Notes: generated by a model not told the origin, from the letters alone. A DNA stretch of 57,699 bases from Candidatus Sabulitectum sp. (GCA_023139045.1 JAGLOJ010000018.1:1-57699), one strand, 5' to 3'. Positions 16,127-25,290 are shown, numbered from the stretch's first letter. Translations and numbers: made by a program.

Positions 16127-17253
16127 TATCTATCCTTTCGCGCCATGGCCGGAATCTGCCCGGCCAGCTCCATGACTCTGTCAAGGAGCGCCCTATCCGC
16201 AAGCCCGCCAAGGGCGGCTTCAATAATCAACAAAATACCCCTTCGAACCTGTGAATAAGATTCACGGCCCGGTGAGGCCCACCACAGAGGGCACGAGTAT
16301 AACATCTTATCCACCGGGTTCGCAACCCCTTCAGGGTCGTATTTTCTGCATTCAGTCAAAACAAAATTCAGAAGCTCCCAGTATGTTTTATGGTCTCTGT
16401 TGCTGGAATTGTTCCAGAGCGGAAAAGGCTCGCCGGCATCCAGATCACCAGCAGTTGTTGACCAGCTTCCAGAAGGTACAGCACACTCTTCCAAAGGAAA
16501 CTCATTCAGAATTCTGTCCAGTGAAGAAATTCTTATTTTCTTCTGCAATCCAATCTGCTCAAAGAAAGGTCTGAGAAAGGAATCAATGGCCCCGTCTCTG
16601 TGGTGACCGTAAGTTTCTCCGTCCATTGCGAGAATCACGTAGGAATCTCCATCCCCAGACCACGAATGAAGATCTCGAACCATTCTGTTCACCATTTCGG
16701 AACCGCTGCCCCCATGAAAGGAAATAAGATTGGACCAGAAATTGCTTCTGAGAAAAATGCCGGTTCCATCCACTGCAGGAATCCAGCAGGCAGGAACTTC
16801 AGAATGGGAGTAAACCCATGGAACATCATCAGTGATTGTCCATTTGAAACCCATAGAGCCAAACAGTCGTGCCGTATCCATATCAAGAGCCATCTCCGGT
16901 GGAAAAACACCTTCAGGATTATAGACTTCCCCAATCAACTTCCTGTTGCCTCTGTCATTCAATTCTATCTGTCTTTCTGCCTCTTTTCCCGGTATAAGCG
17001 GCAGAATCGGATGGTATGCACCACTGGAAGTGAAAATGCAGCTGGACAATTCTGAAACAATCTCCAGTGTCTCCGGAGCATACCTTGCCAGTTGCTCCGT
17101 AAGAGAATAGTTCATATTCACAGTTACTTCCACGCCGGTCTCAAGCAAGAGTTTGAAGAGTGGTCTGTAACATTCCCTGTCTATCCTTTTCACAATTTCA
17201 GGATCCTGAGATGGCGGCTGATAGAAGTGAAGAAGAAATCCCACATGCTTCAT
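16126..17253 (-). CDS. Glycoside hydrolase family 57-like enzyme
   Basis: Predicted retaining alpha-glucan enzyme of 375 residues. It starts with HFYQPP, the family's conserved region 1 pattern. VFPPEMALD contains the candidate nucleophile Glu120 and AMDGETYGHH the candidate acid/base Asp211. GH57 includes amylopullulanases, glucanotransferases and branching enzymes; the substrate here cannot be assigned. No signal peptide, so it acts in the cytoplasm, perhaps on storage glucan. It overlaps the SAM hydrolase by 4 bp upstream and the small zinc protein by 1 bp downstream. Confidence 0.87.
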   Translation of the reverse strand: MKHVGFLLHFYQPPSQDPEIVKRIDRECYRPLFKLLLETGVEVTVNMNYSLTEQLARYAPETLEIVSELSSCIFTSSGAYHPILPLIPGKEAERQIELNDRGNRKLIGEVYNPEGVFPPEMALDMDTARLFGSMGFKWTITDDVPWVYSHSEVPACWIPAVDGTGIFLRSNFWSNLISFHGGSGSEMVNRMVRDLHSWSGDGDSYVILAMDGETYGHHRDGAIDSFLRPFFEQIGLQKKIRISSLDRILNEFPLEECAVPSGSWSTTAGDLDAGEPFPLWNNSSNRDHKTYWELLNFVLTECRKYDPEGVANPVDKMLYSCPLWWASPGRESYSQVRRGILLIIEAALGGLADRALLDRVMELAGQIPAMARKDR

Positions 17254-18023
17254 TGAGAATTACTCCGTTTCCCTTTAAGTACCAGGCAGTGTCCCGGCTG
17301 CAGGTCGAGATATTCAGCCGCTGATCTACCGTTTAGAGCAATCTCGTAAAACCCCTGACTCCCCCGCAGAAACAGAACAGAATCAGCTGCCGGTGCCTGG
17401 TGATATGAACTGACGGAAACCAGAGGAATTTCACCGGAAGCTGCTGCAAGAACCACAGGGGTAAACTGATGCAAATCATCAGCAGTAATACCCAGTATGC
17501 AGTTTCCGAAGTGATCTACATGCAGAACGAAAGCAGAGAGCGTGCTGCCGCTGAGTACCGGTTTCGGTTCCTCCAGAAATACAGGCTTCTCAAGAGGCTC
17601 AAGAAACGATGTCCAGCCTGGATCAACTGCCAGTCTGGCTGCACAAACGGCAAAAACATCCCTGCCGTGAAATGTAGGGGCTGAATCGGATTCAGGAGGC
17701 GGCAGCTTCCATACTTTGATCGCCCCAGACAGCATCGTAATCAATCCGTTATCAGGCGCTACAATAAACCTGCCCTTCCAGAAAGCAGCCAGCCCCAGAC
17801 GATTGCTCCCAACACCTGGATCTACAACTGCAATAGTCACTGAACCTTCCGGCAGATGAGGAAGTGATGACCTCAGATGGTAAGCACCCTGAAGGATATT
17901 TCCCGGTTCAACCATGTGCGTCAGATCTATTACAGGAGTGTCGTATCCTGAAAATGAAAGAATTGCAGCTTTCATCTGAGCGATGTATGTATCGGAGCAG
18001 CCAAAGTCTGATAGAATAAACAA
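17250..18023 (-). CDS. SAM hydroxide adenosyltransferase (DUF62 family)
   Basis: Hydrolyses S-adenosylmethionine to adenosine and methionine. The 257 residues show the family motifs FGCSDTYIAQMKAAI near the N terminus, AVVDPGVGS (about 65-73), VAPDNGL, FHGRDVFA and HVDHFGNCI. The family also holds fluorinases and chlorinases, but those add a halide loop and are rare, so the hydrolase is the safer call. It heads the 4-bp-overlap run with GH57 and the zinc protein. The reason for linking SAM hydrolysis to sugar genes is unclear. Confidence 0.92.
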   Translation of the reverse strand: MFILSDFGCSDTYIAQMKAAILSFSGYDTPVIDLTHMVEPGNILQGAYHLRSSLPHLPEGSVTIAVVDPGVGSNRLGLAAFWKGRFIVAPDNGLITMLSGAIKVWKLPPPESDSAPTFHGRDVFAVCAARLAVDPGWTSFLEPLEKPVFLEEPKPVLSGSTLSAFVLHVDHFGNCILGITADDLHQFTPVVLAAASGEIPLVSVSSYHQAPAADSVLFLRGSQGFYEIALNGRSAAEYLDLQPGHCLVLKGKRSNSQ

Positions 18024-18048
18024 AGGTGTTTTCAGAATTATCCTCCCA

Positions 18049-21000
18049 TCAGCGGTGTTTCACCACCACAAGTGTTCTGTCGTCTGCCTGAGCTGAACCT
18101 TGTCCGTGTGTGTTCATCGCCTTCAGAACACGAGTTACTATCTGCTCGGCATTAAGATCCCTGTACTCGATAACAGCGTCAGTCAGCCCGGAAATATCGA
18201 ACTCGACATCATTAGCATTCATGGTTTCTGTAATTCCATCGGTATAGAGAACAAGCACATCGCCTGGATGTATCTGCACGGTTCCATGGTTGTAGTCCGC
18301 GTTCTTAAGCACTCCCATAAGAATACCACCCTCTTCAAGGAATCTGACTTCACCGGTTCTTGAAACAAGAAGAGGAGGATTGTGACCGGCGTTGCAATAT
18401 GTAAGAACACCATCCTGCGTATTGAGAACACTGTAGAAGAGACCTACAAGACCGGTAACTTCCCCCTCGACAGTAAGCTCAGAATTTACCCTTTTCATGA
18501 TTTGACTGATATCAAACAGACTTCTTACACTGGCCCCCAGAGTTCCCTTCATGCCAGCCATGGTCAGGGCTGCCGGAATTCCTTTTCCTGCCACATCAGC
18601 AACAGCCAAACCAAGGTTTCCGTCGGGAAGACTGAAAAAATCATAGTAATCTCCCCCTACCTCTTTTGCGGGATTGTAGAAAACTGCAATTGAGTAATTC
18701 TCGTATCTGGGTGCCTCGGCGGGCAACAATCCCATCTGAATTCTTCTGGCCGTGCTCAATTCTTCTGCAAGGGAATCTCCGCTTGTGAGCCTTCCGAGAT
18801 ACAGATCCGGCAGTTTTTCTCTGAGTTCCTGTGAAGTTGTTATGGATGGATGGCTTGTGACCAGACGAGCAGCGGCATTTCTCACATTCTCCGATCTGTC
18901 ACTTAGAAGAATTGTGATCTTTTCCACCAGTCCGGAAATACTACCCAGATTTGTCAGGTTTTCAATTGCTGCAATTGTTTGAAGTCTGACCGATGTATCA
19001 TGATCATCGAGAGCCCTCAGGTAGAATTCAGCCCTGTCTTCTGCTTTCAGAAATGGAGAATTGCTCACGCCGCGAAGAATTGCCGTTCTTACAGTTGGGT
19101 CACTGTCTCCTGCCAGAACATGAATCTGTTCAGCAATTTCTCCCGGTCTTGCAAACTCTGCAAGAGCTTCGCCGGCAGCGGCTCTTACTGATCTTTCATC
19201 ATCGATGGCAAGCTCATTCAGAAGTGCAATGTTCCACGGTGTCATCATTCCAAGACGTTGAATACTTGAAGCAACAGTCTTTCTCACCGACGGGTCAGCA
19301 TCAACAGATAGCTGAGTAAGCAGTTCATCAGCGCAAGCGGAAACAGATAACCTGTTCCAGAGAATGAACCATGACAGCCGTGATCGCTCTTCAACAGAAC
19401 CCTTTTTCAGAAGCAACTTGAGAACATCCACTGCAATTCCTGCAACATCGCTTCTTCCACCGGCAAGAAGCTGTGCGAGAGCCTCTCTGGCTCCGTATCT
19501 TTCGGAAGCCAGGACAATGCGAATAAGTTCAGTCTGTTCAGAATCATCAAGTATTCTGATATAGGGAAGTACCATGGTAGCCATCTCGCTGCTCTGGGGC
19601 ATGTTCTCTGAAATAAGCTTCCAGAGAGTGGCTTTTTCCGCTGCAGTGAGATCCTTGTAATTCATCAGCATACACTGAGCAACAGTTCTGATGTCGTTCT
19701 CTGAGATATCTGAAAACAATGTATCTCTGATGGTGCTTCCAAAGAATCTGATCCGGGCACCTATACTGGAAGCAACAAGTGCACGACCCCCATCTGGAAG
19801 ACGCTGCATCAGAAGCCAGATCAGATCACATGATTCTTCCTCAAATTCACCGAGCTGCCTGTTCATCAAGCCGGAAACAAGGTTCATGAGCTGACTGTTC
19901 TCACCCCTGTCCAGTGCCGAATTCACAATCTCCATTTCTCTGCTGCTGAGAGCGGGAAACTTTCTGCCAAGGTAGAAAAGCACAACACTGGAAACCTCAG
20001 GATCTGTATCTTCAAGAAGTTTTTTTACAAAATCACCGGGATCGCCGGAAATACCCCACATATCAATGCTGAGGAGAAGGGCTGCTCGCACTGATCCCTC
20101 GGGATCGCTGGATGTTGTCTCGACAAGATCTCTGAAGTAGTGATCCTTCCTCAACCATGGAACTCCTTGAGATCTGGCAAGCGCTCTTCTGGTTTCAACA
20201 AGACCTGATTCGAGAATGTGTCTACACAGACCTTCTGCAGCTCTGTCAAAGGATCCTTTGTCAGCAAGCAGCATGGCGAAAAAATCGTTCAGCCCTTCAA
20301 TCTGAGATTCCCGGGAAGCGGTAAACAACAATCTGGATTTCTCAGAGGAAGAAAGATGCCTGTACATGTGTGCAATGTTGTACCCGGCTCTTCTCTGTTC
20401 TGTATTCCTGCCATTCAGAAGAGTCTCCATCACAACCCTTACAAGCGGGCTTCCCGCTCCGGAGAGTTCTGCCATCCCCTTGTCAACGGCATCAAGAATG
20501 AGGGTATCACCGCTGCAAAGATGCATTTCACCATTTATTCTCAGCCTTCTAAAGGGTAAAATACCCTTTTGAGCTCTGGTCTCGGCATACATTTCATCCA
20601 GTGTCTGAGAAGACGGGAACTTTTCCCTGAGAAGAAAGTGCAACCTGGACCAGATTTCCAGCAGAGAACTTTTGAAAATCACCTCCGGAACAATTGGTTC
20701 GAAAAGCGAAAGTAGTACCAGCTCAGCCTTTGCAAAAAGATCAAGACTTCTGAAGGTTTCCAGTGCTCTCTGCCCCTGCTCCACCCTCCACTGCCTGTTG
20801 GTCTCCGGCGAGGGCAGTTCAACGTGGGCATCCCCGAATAAAGAGAACAGACCGGAAATTCTGGGATCGGATGAGGTGAGAACAACCCGCCTTCTGGAAT
20901 CAGTAGACTTGAGGATAATCGTAAATGCGGAGAGGAACAGATGTAGAGGATGGATCACGATCATACGCCTGATTGAATCTATGTCAAAGAGAAGAGCACA

Positions 21001-21663
21001 GTCTTCCTGGCCTCTCAATTTCATTTCCACCAGTTTGGAATCAATATCCGAGTCAATAAGTTCAATGGGAACAAGTCCCTCATCAGTTGCTTCCATTAGA
21101 AGAAGACGGGCAAGTGTGGTTTTTCCAGCTCCAAGCGGACCGGAAAGACAGACAAAGCCTCTGTTCCTGAGTATTTCTGAAGCAGCAATTAGACTTTTGC
21201 TGTCGATAGACTCACCTGCAACATCATTCCAGGAATGGATCAGATCATCTCCGGATGGATACGAGGTCATACCTTTGTTAATGCCGGAGATCCAATCCTG
21301 AACCGAATTATGGATAATTGAAACAAGATGCTCCTGATCTCTGAATGTCCAGCGACGCTGCCACTCCTCCAGCTTCAAAAAGATAGGATCTGAAAACAGT
21401 GGTTCCCCGCCAACAAGCGCACCCACTGGTATTCCTTTTCTGAAAAGAGAGAAAAATCTGGAACGGGCAAGTGCCGTGGGGGTGGTACCAATCAACAACA
21501 GTGCCGCATCAGGTTGAGAAGTTTCAGACTCGCCTACCAGTTTCAACCTGTCAGCCCACCGGGGTACATGTAACTTCCCGGCTTCAGAAAACACGACCGA
21601 ACTCTCACCGGCAGGAAGAACATTACTATCCGTCCATACAAGTAATTCAAAACTGTGGGACAT
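18049..21663 (-). CDS. STAND-like NTPase / HEAT repeat / SpoIIE phosphatase
   Basis: Large signalling protein of 1204 residues. The N terminus (1-130) is unrecognised. An AAA/STAND-like NTPase follows, with Walker A GPLGAGKT at 175-182. About 480-960 is a run of HEAT-type helical repeats, each near 31 residues. The C terminus (968-1204) is a PP2C/SpoIIE serine phosphatase with metal ligands in GGDYYD (1003-1008), DVAGKG (1023-1028) and ADDRT (near 1193). SpoIIE-type enzymes dephosphorylate anti-anti-sigma factors; its likely target is the STAS protein two genes upstream. The NTPase and HEAT parts probably sense a ligand or partner. Confidence 0.9.
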   Translation of the reverse strand: MSHSFELLVWTDSNVLPAGESSVVFSEAGKLHVPRWADRLKLVGESETSQPDAALLLIGTTPTALARSRFFSLFRKGIPVGALVGGEPLFSDPIFLKLEEWQRRWTFRDQEHLVSIIHNSVQDWISGINKGMTSYPSGDDLIHSWNDVAGESIDSKSLIAASEILRNRGFVCLSGPLGAGKTTLARLLLMEATDEGLVPIELIDSDIDSKLVEMKLRGQEDCALLFDIDSIRRMIVIHPLHLFLSAFTIILKSTDSRRRVVLTSSDPRISGLFSLFGDAHVELPSPETNRQWRVEQGQRALETFRSLDLFAKAELVLLSLFEPIVPEVIFKSSLLEIWSRLHFLLREKFPSSQTLDEMYAETRAQKGILPFRRLRINGEMHLCSGDTLILDAVDKGMAELSGAGSPLVRVVMETLLNGRNTEQRRAGYNIAHMYRHLSSSEKSRLLFTASRESQIEGLNDFFAMLLADKGSFDRAAEGLCRHILESGLVETRRALARSQGVPWLRKDHYFRDLVETTSSDPEGSVRAALLLSIDMWGISGDPGDFVKKLLEDTDPEVSSVVLFYLGRKFPALSSREMEIVNSALDRGENSQLMNLVSGLMNRQLGEFEEESCDLIWLLMQRLPDGGRALVASSIGARIRFFGSTIRDTLFSDISENDIRTVAQCMLMNYKDLTAAEKATLWKLISENMPQSSEMATMVLPYIRILDDSEQTELIRIVLASERYGAREALAQLLAGGRSDVAGIAVDVLKLLLKKGSVEERSRLSWFILWNRLSVSACADELLTQLSVDADPSVRKTVASSIQRLGMMTPWNIALLNELAIDDERSVRAAAGEALAEFARPGEIAEQIHVLAGDSDPTVRTAILRGVSNSPFLKAEDRAEFYLRALDDHDTSVRLQTIAAIENLTNLGSISGLVEKITILLSDRSENVRNAAARLVTSHPSITTSQELREKLPDLYLGRLTSGDSLAEELSTARRIQMGLLPAEAPRYENYSIAVFYNPAKEVGGDYYDFFSLPDGNLGLAVADVAGKGIPAALTMAGMKGTLGASVRSLFDISQIMKRVNSELTVEGEVTGLVGLFYSVLNTQDGVLTYCNAGHNPPLLVSRTGEVRFLEEGGILMGVLKNADYNHGTVQIHPGDVLVLYTDGITETMNANDVEFDISGLTDAVIEYRDLNAEQIVTRVLKAMNTHGQGSAQADDRTLVVVKHR

Positions 21664-21673
21664 CAGTACTCCG

Positions 21674-22090
21674 TCAGGTAAGGGGCCAGATCAGAGTGGC
21701 TCTGGTTTTTCCTTCAGGATTCAACCCGTAATCCAACCAGCGAGCAAGATTCCGTGCAATGAGAACACCTCTGCCGCGACTGCTGATCAGTGCCTTGCCC
21801 TCACCGGGTACGTGACCCATGTGAGCATCCGGTTGCCAGCTACCGCAATCGTCTACAATAAACTGTAATCGGCCGGAGTAAACATCAATGTAGATTGTTA
21901 CAAGTTTCCTGGGATCACTGCCATTGCCATGCTCCATTGCATTTTTGACTACTTCCATAACGGCAATGGACAAACCGGTAACATCTTCCTCACTTACGCC
22001 GGCAACAAGACCGATTTTCTCTACAAAGATCTGCAAAGCCTCCACGATGGTGTCGTCGCTGGGGATCTTGAGAACTATTCCCTTAAGCAA
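21674..22090 (-). CDS. RsbW-like anti-sigma serine kinase
   Basis: GHKL-fold ATPase of 138 residues, the kinase of a partner-switching module. The N box is VVKNAMEHGN (48-57), the G1 segment is VDDCGSW, and SSRGRGVLIARNLA forms the G2 lid. RsbW/SpoIIAB proteins bind a sigma factor or other client and phosphorylate the STAS antagonist. It lies between the SpoIIE phosphatase (10 bp downstream) and the STAS gene (2 bp upstream), the expected set. No sigma factor gene is adjacent. Confidence 0.92.
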   Translation of the reverse strand: MLKGIVLKIPSDDTIVEALQIFVEKIGLVAGVSEEDVTGLSIAVMEVVKNAMEHGNGSDPRKLVTIYIDVYSGRLQFIVDDCGSWQPDAHMGHVPGEGKALISSRGRGVLIARNLARWLDYGLNPEGKTRATLIWPLT

Positions 22091-22092
22091 AA

Positions 22093-22434
22093 TTATTCCT
22101 TAAGGCTGGCGAGGGCTTCACTTTCATTAGTGAAGGTCTCAAATATTGTTACAAGTTTTGTAATGATAAAAAGCTCATGAATCTTCTTGGTTGCATTCAG
22201 AATGGCCATTCGCCCGCCTTCTCTCGCCAGGGAAGTATGTCCACTGACAAGAACTCCAAGACCGGAACTGTCCATCCAGTTCACATGCCCGAGATCAAGA
22301 AGAACATTGCCGGTTGCATTGCTGATAGCTGTCTGGAAGACAGATTTGAGGTCCATCAGATCGGGTCCGCTTATCACCTTGCCGCTTAAACGTATAACCA
22401 TTACACCATCTTTGATCTCTTCTTTAATTTTCAC
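22093..22434 (-). CDS. STAS-domain anti-anti-sigma factor
   Basis: Antagonist of the adjacent RsbW-like kinase. The 113 residues are a single STAS domain with the phosphorylation-site motif MDSSGLGVLV. I chose GTG at 22434 because AGGAGG lies six bases upstream; the longer frame to 22482 adds unrelated residues. Phosphorylated it would release the kinase; dephosphorylated by the SpoIIE domain it would capture it. Confidence 0.93.
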   Translation of the reverse strand: MKIKEEIKDGVMVIRLSGKVISGPDLMDLKSVFQTAISNATGNVLLDLGHVNWMDSSGLGVLVSGHTSLAREGGRMAILNATKKIHELFIITKLVTIFETFTNESEALASLKE

Positions 22435-22506
22435 ACTCAGCCTCCTGTAAAAAAATGGGTAACCCGCCCGCCTACTCATCAAGAATAGGTAATTAGTAAT
22501 TCAATG

Positions 22507-23514
22507 TCACGAGCATAACACAAAATCCATCCAGTTAAGTAGTCCTTTCCCCTCAAGAAAGTCCTGAATGGCACTTGTTGCCCCTGGTTTCCGGGAGGCA
22601 ACTATCAAAGGCAATCCCTTGAAATTCTCCCACTGTAAGATGCCTGTGACCGGTCGGCCTCTCAGCTCCCTTCCCTTTTGAACTGAATCCGGTGAAAGGA
22701 AGGCCTCAATATGGAAACCCTGTCTCTGTATGTATTTGCCAAGTCTGCGAGCTGTCTGGCCGGTACCGGCAACAAAAACCCTTTTGTCATGAAGACATGG
22801 TACATGCTCCAGATAAAGTGCTTTTACCTTGTAGAACGATGTGAGAGAGTACATGGAGCTGGTTCTGCTGAACCTGTCGGCCCTCTCTCGCCAGGCAAGA
22901 AGCGTTCTTGGTACCCTGACAAACCCGAAGCCCTGACTCCATAGTCTGAGCCACAATTCATAATCCTCGGGAAGACCCATGTCACGATAACCTCCGGCAT
23001 GAAGCACTGCCTCTCTGCTGTAGAATGCAGTTGGATGTGGAATAGGGCTCTCGATGAACAGGCTGTGCTCTATTTCTTCCGGAGTTTCAAGACGGTTGAT
23101 CCACTCCTCATACCGTCTGTAGCCTGAACTGACTTCTGAATCTGGAAAACTTCTGACCCTGCAGGAAACAACAGTTTTCTCTCCATAATTCTCCGCTGTC
23201 ATCAGTTGCAGAGCAAGTCTGTCGGGGTGGCAGAGATCATCACTGTCAAATCTGGCTATCCATTTTCCTCTGGCTGCTGCAAGACCACGATTAAGTGAAG
23301 AAACCAGCCCCTGACCACCATCAATAATTTTGAACCGGGAATCGCGCCTGCAGAATTCCTGAGCAATTCTTCGTGAATTGTCGTCGGATCCGTCATCAAC
23401 CATTACCACTTCAAAGTCAGATATTGTCTGCGAGACCAGAGACTCCAATGCAGCAGAAATGAATCTGTCTGTGTTTTTGAAGGGTATCAGAACAGAAATA
23501 GCTGGAGAACCCAC
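22507..23514 (-). CDS. Family 2 glycosyltransferase with C-terminal Rossmann-like domain
   Basis: Predicted cytoplasmic or membrane-associated sugar transferase of 335 residues. The GT-A domain (1-220) has VLIPFKN, a VMVDDGSDDNS nucleotide site and the metal-binding RFDSDD. The last 100 residues form a separate domain starting with VFVAGTGQTARRLG, a dinucleotide-binding-like glycine loop. It is the first gene downstream of TlpA, separated by no bases. The acceptor, perhaps surface polysaccharide, is not visible. Confidence 0.88.
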   Translation of the reverse strand: MGSPAISVLIPFKNTDRFISAALESLVSQTISDFEVVMVDDGSDDNSRRIAQEFCRRDSRFKIIDGGQGLVSSLNRGLAAARGKWIARFDSDDLCHPDRLALQLMTAENYGEKTVVSCRVRSFPDSEVSSGYRRYEEWINRLETPEEIEHSLFIESPIPHPTAFYSREAVLHAGGYRDMGLPEDYELWLRLWSQGFGFVRVPRTLLAWRERADRFSRTSSMYSLTSFYKVKALYLEHVPCLHDKRVFVAGTGQTARRLGKYIQRQGFHIEAFLSPDSVQKGRELRGRPVTGILQWENFKGLPLIVASRKPGATSAIQDFLEGKGLLNWMDFVLCS

Positions 23515-24303
23515 CTATCTCATGCTCTCATAAGCAGAACGAAGTTCCTCGGGAGTACTCACAGGTCTGTTGCAGGCACCGCCGACACAAAGCTGTGCAT
23601 AGGGCCATCCGGAACCCGGGAGATAAGCCTCTGCCATAAGAATGGAATCCCCGGGTACGGTAGGGTCGAGCACATCATAACCATGAGTACCGGCAATTGC
23701 AGCGGCTTCAAGAACAAGAGCATCAACAAGAGAGTCACCTGCCGGACCGACTACATAAATATGTACCTCGGACTCCTCTTCAATCACCTCAACATCAGCA
23801 CCGGAGGCACCATCCATTGCAGAGGCGAACCATTCAGAACTGCGGGCACCAATTGCCCTTGCGGTTTCCTCACCCAGTCCGTTAAAAATCACTGTCATTG
23901 GAAGCGCATCAGCAAGCTCGTAGCGATCAGACACCAGGCGAGCCTCTTCGGATGAAAGCCACACCACTGTTATGCCAACGGGATTGTTCTCTCTGAAAAG
24001 CTCAAGAGTAGACAGATCAGGGTCGCCCAGATCCACAGCAACAAATACAGCATCTTCTCCGAGTTCTGAAGCAAGCTCCTCCAGCAGCGGCATCTCCCGC
24101 ACACAGGGACCGCACCATGTAGCCCAGAAGTTGATCAGTACCGGTTTCCCCGCAGAAGCAACAAGAATACTGTCAAGCGATTCGATTCCAGTTACCAGAG
24201 CACCGTTCACTGAAGATCCCGCCGGTGCATGGTGGGAAAGCGAAACAACAAAGACTGGAATCATCAAAATCATAACAAGCGGAATCCACAGGTATTTCTT
24301 CAT
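23515..24303 (-). CDS. TlpA-like membrane-anchored thioredoxin
   Basis: Predicted periplasmic thiol-disulfide protein of 262 residues. An N-terminal signal anchor (about 4-22) precedes a thioredoxin fold with WCGPC (about 65-69) and the cis-Pro region ALPMTVIF. A second C-terminal domain (about 165-262) contains LCVGGACNRP, another cysteine pair, in a pattern seen at the end of other thioredoxin-fold proteins. I chose ATG at 24303 because MKKYLW begins the signal anchor and GGGGTG lies upstream. It starts two bases after the membrane ferredoxin stop. Confidence 0.9.
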   Translation of the reverse strand: MKKYLWIPLVMILMIPVFVVSLSHHAPAGSSVNGALVTGIESLDSILVASAGKPVLINFWATWCGPCVREMPLLEELASELGEDAVFVAVDLGDPDLSTLELFRENNPVGITVVWLSSEEARLVSDRYELADALPMTVIFNGLGEETARAIGARSSEWFASAMDGASGADVEVIEEESEVHIYVVGPAGDSLVDALVLEAAAIAGTHGYDVLDPTVPGDSILMAEAYLPGSGWPYAQLCVGGACNRPVSTPEELRSAYESMR

Positions 24304-24305
24304 AA

Positions 24306-25181
24306 TCACCCCCTGGCTGTGTGGGAAATCGCATCCACCGGACATACTTTTTCGCACCGTCCGCATCTGATGCATTCTGCACTTGAAGGGGTTTTGTAAA
24401 TTTCAATACCCATAGGGCAGACAACACCGCATTTTCCGCAGTTGACACAGGCATCCGATACACGCATCCGAAAAACAGAAACTTTTCCCAGAAGCCCCCA
24501 GGCAGCCCCAAGCGGGCAAAGGGCTCTGCAGAAAGGTTGCTCCACAACCATTGACCACAACAACACAAGAACAGCAACAGCAGATTTCCACCAGAACAAA
24601 AATCCTATCTGGAAAATCCCGCCTGAAATGGAAACAAGCGGCCATCCTGCAAGAGATGTTCCCGCAGGGCATACAGCCTTGCAGAACCACGGATCTCCGG
24701 ATCCTCCGGCAACAGGCCTAAGAAATGCAGGGAGGGCAAAAACAAGCAGAAAAAGCATTGCGTACTTCGCGGGTCGGAGAGACTCCTGAAATGACATTCG
24801 AGGAATCGGGATCTTGTAAAGAAGCTCCTGCAGAAGACCAAACGGGCAGAACCAGCCGCAGGCAAATCTGCCCGCAAGCAGACCGACCAGAGCAATAAAC
24901 CCGATAACACCCAGCACAACAAGTGCGTCAGCCCTTCCGGCTGCCAGCATGCCCCAGAAACCAGGAGTTGCCAGTATGGACTGCAATGTACCGGCAGGGC
25001 ATGCAAGAACACTTGAAGGACAACTGTAGCAGTGAAGACCCGGGATCATTGCAGCTTTGGATGCCCCTGTGTAAATAGTGCCGTCAACCCAGCCTGTAAG
25101 ATGCAGATTGGTAACCAGCAGTGTGGAGAACTGCACAGTTTTTCTTAACACGGAGTGCCGCGCTAACCTATTCCTATGCAT
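24306..25181 (-). CDS. NapH/CcoG-like membrane 4Fe-4S protein
   Basis: Integral membrane electron carrier of 291 residues. Several transmembrane helices carry FACGWFCPFGLLQ and FCRALCPLG, the conserved Cys-x3-CP motifs of the NapH family, and YSCPSSVLACPAG near the N terminus. Two C-terminal ferredoxin motifs, CVNCGKCGVVCP and CIRCGRCEKVCP, bind two [4Fe-4S] clusters. It sits between a CXXC microprotein and TlpA and probably passes quinol electrons to the periplasmic thioredoxin; that path is inferred from context. Confidence 0.92.
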   Translation of the reverse strand: MHRNRLARHSVLRKTVQFSTLLVTNLHLTGWVDGTIYTGASKAAMIPGLHCYSCPSSVLACPAGTLQSILATPGFWGMLAAGRADALVVLGVIGFIALVGLLAGRFACGWFCPFGLLQELLYKIPIPRMSFQESLRPAKYAMLFLLVFALPAFLRPVAGGSGDPWFCKAVCPAGTSLAGWPLVSISGGIFQIGFLFWWKSAVAVLVLLWSMVVEQPFCRALCPLGAAWGLLGKVSVFRMRVSDACVNCGKCGVVCPMGIEIYKTPSSAECIRCGRCEKVCPVDAISHTARG

Positions 25182-25285
25182 TCCAGGCAGATATTCGTTG
25201 CTTTAGAAAGAATCGCGGCAGGATCACCAAACACATAGCCGATAACGACCAGAAGAAATGCCGCAACAACAAGAATGATTCGCAG
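25163..25285 (-). CDS. CXXC microprotein, CD1871A-like
   Basis: About 40 residues: one hydrophobic helix, a short loop, then a terminal NICLECIGIG. It resembles the CD1871A family of small CXXC proteins that occur beside 4Fe-4S membrane proteins and TlpA thioredoxins, exactly this context. It overlaps the membrane ferredoxin by 19 bp. No ATG, GTG or TTG start lies between tRNA-Cys and the helix; candidates are CTG at 25285, ATC at 25279 or ATT at 25276. The frame stays open through the tRNA to ATG codons at 25381 and 25399. Confidence 0.55.
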   Translation of the reverse strand: MRIILVVAAFLLVVIGYVFGDPAAILSKATNICLECIGIG

Positions 25286-25290
25286 AGGGA

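Noticed and set aside
20672-21301. Plus-strand 209-codon frame opposite the STAND-HEAT-SpoIIE gene
   Set aside because: It is antisense to conserved NTPase sequence, Ser/Arg-rich, without ribosome site or domain.
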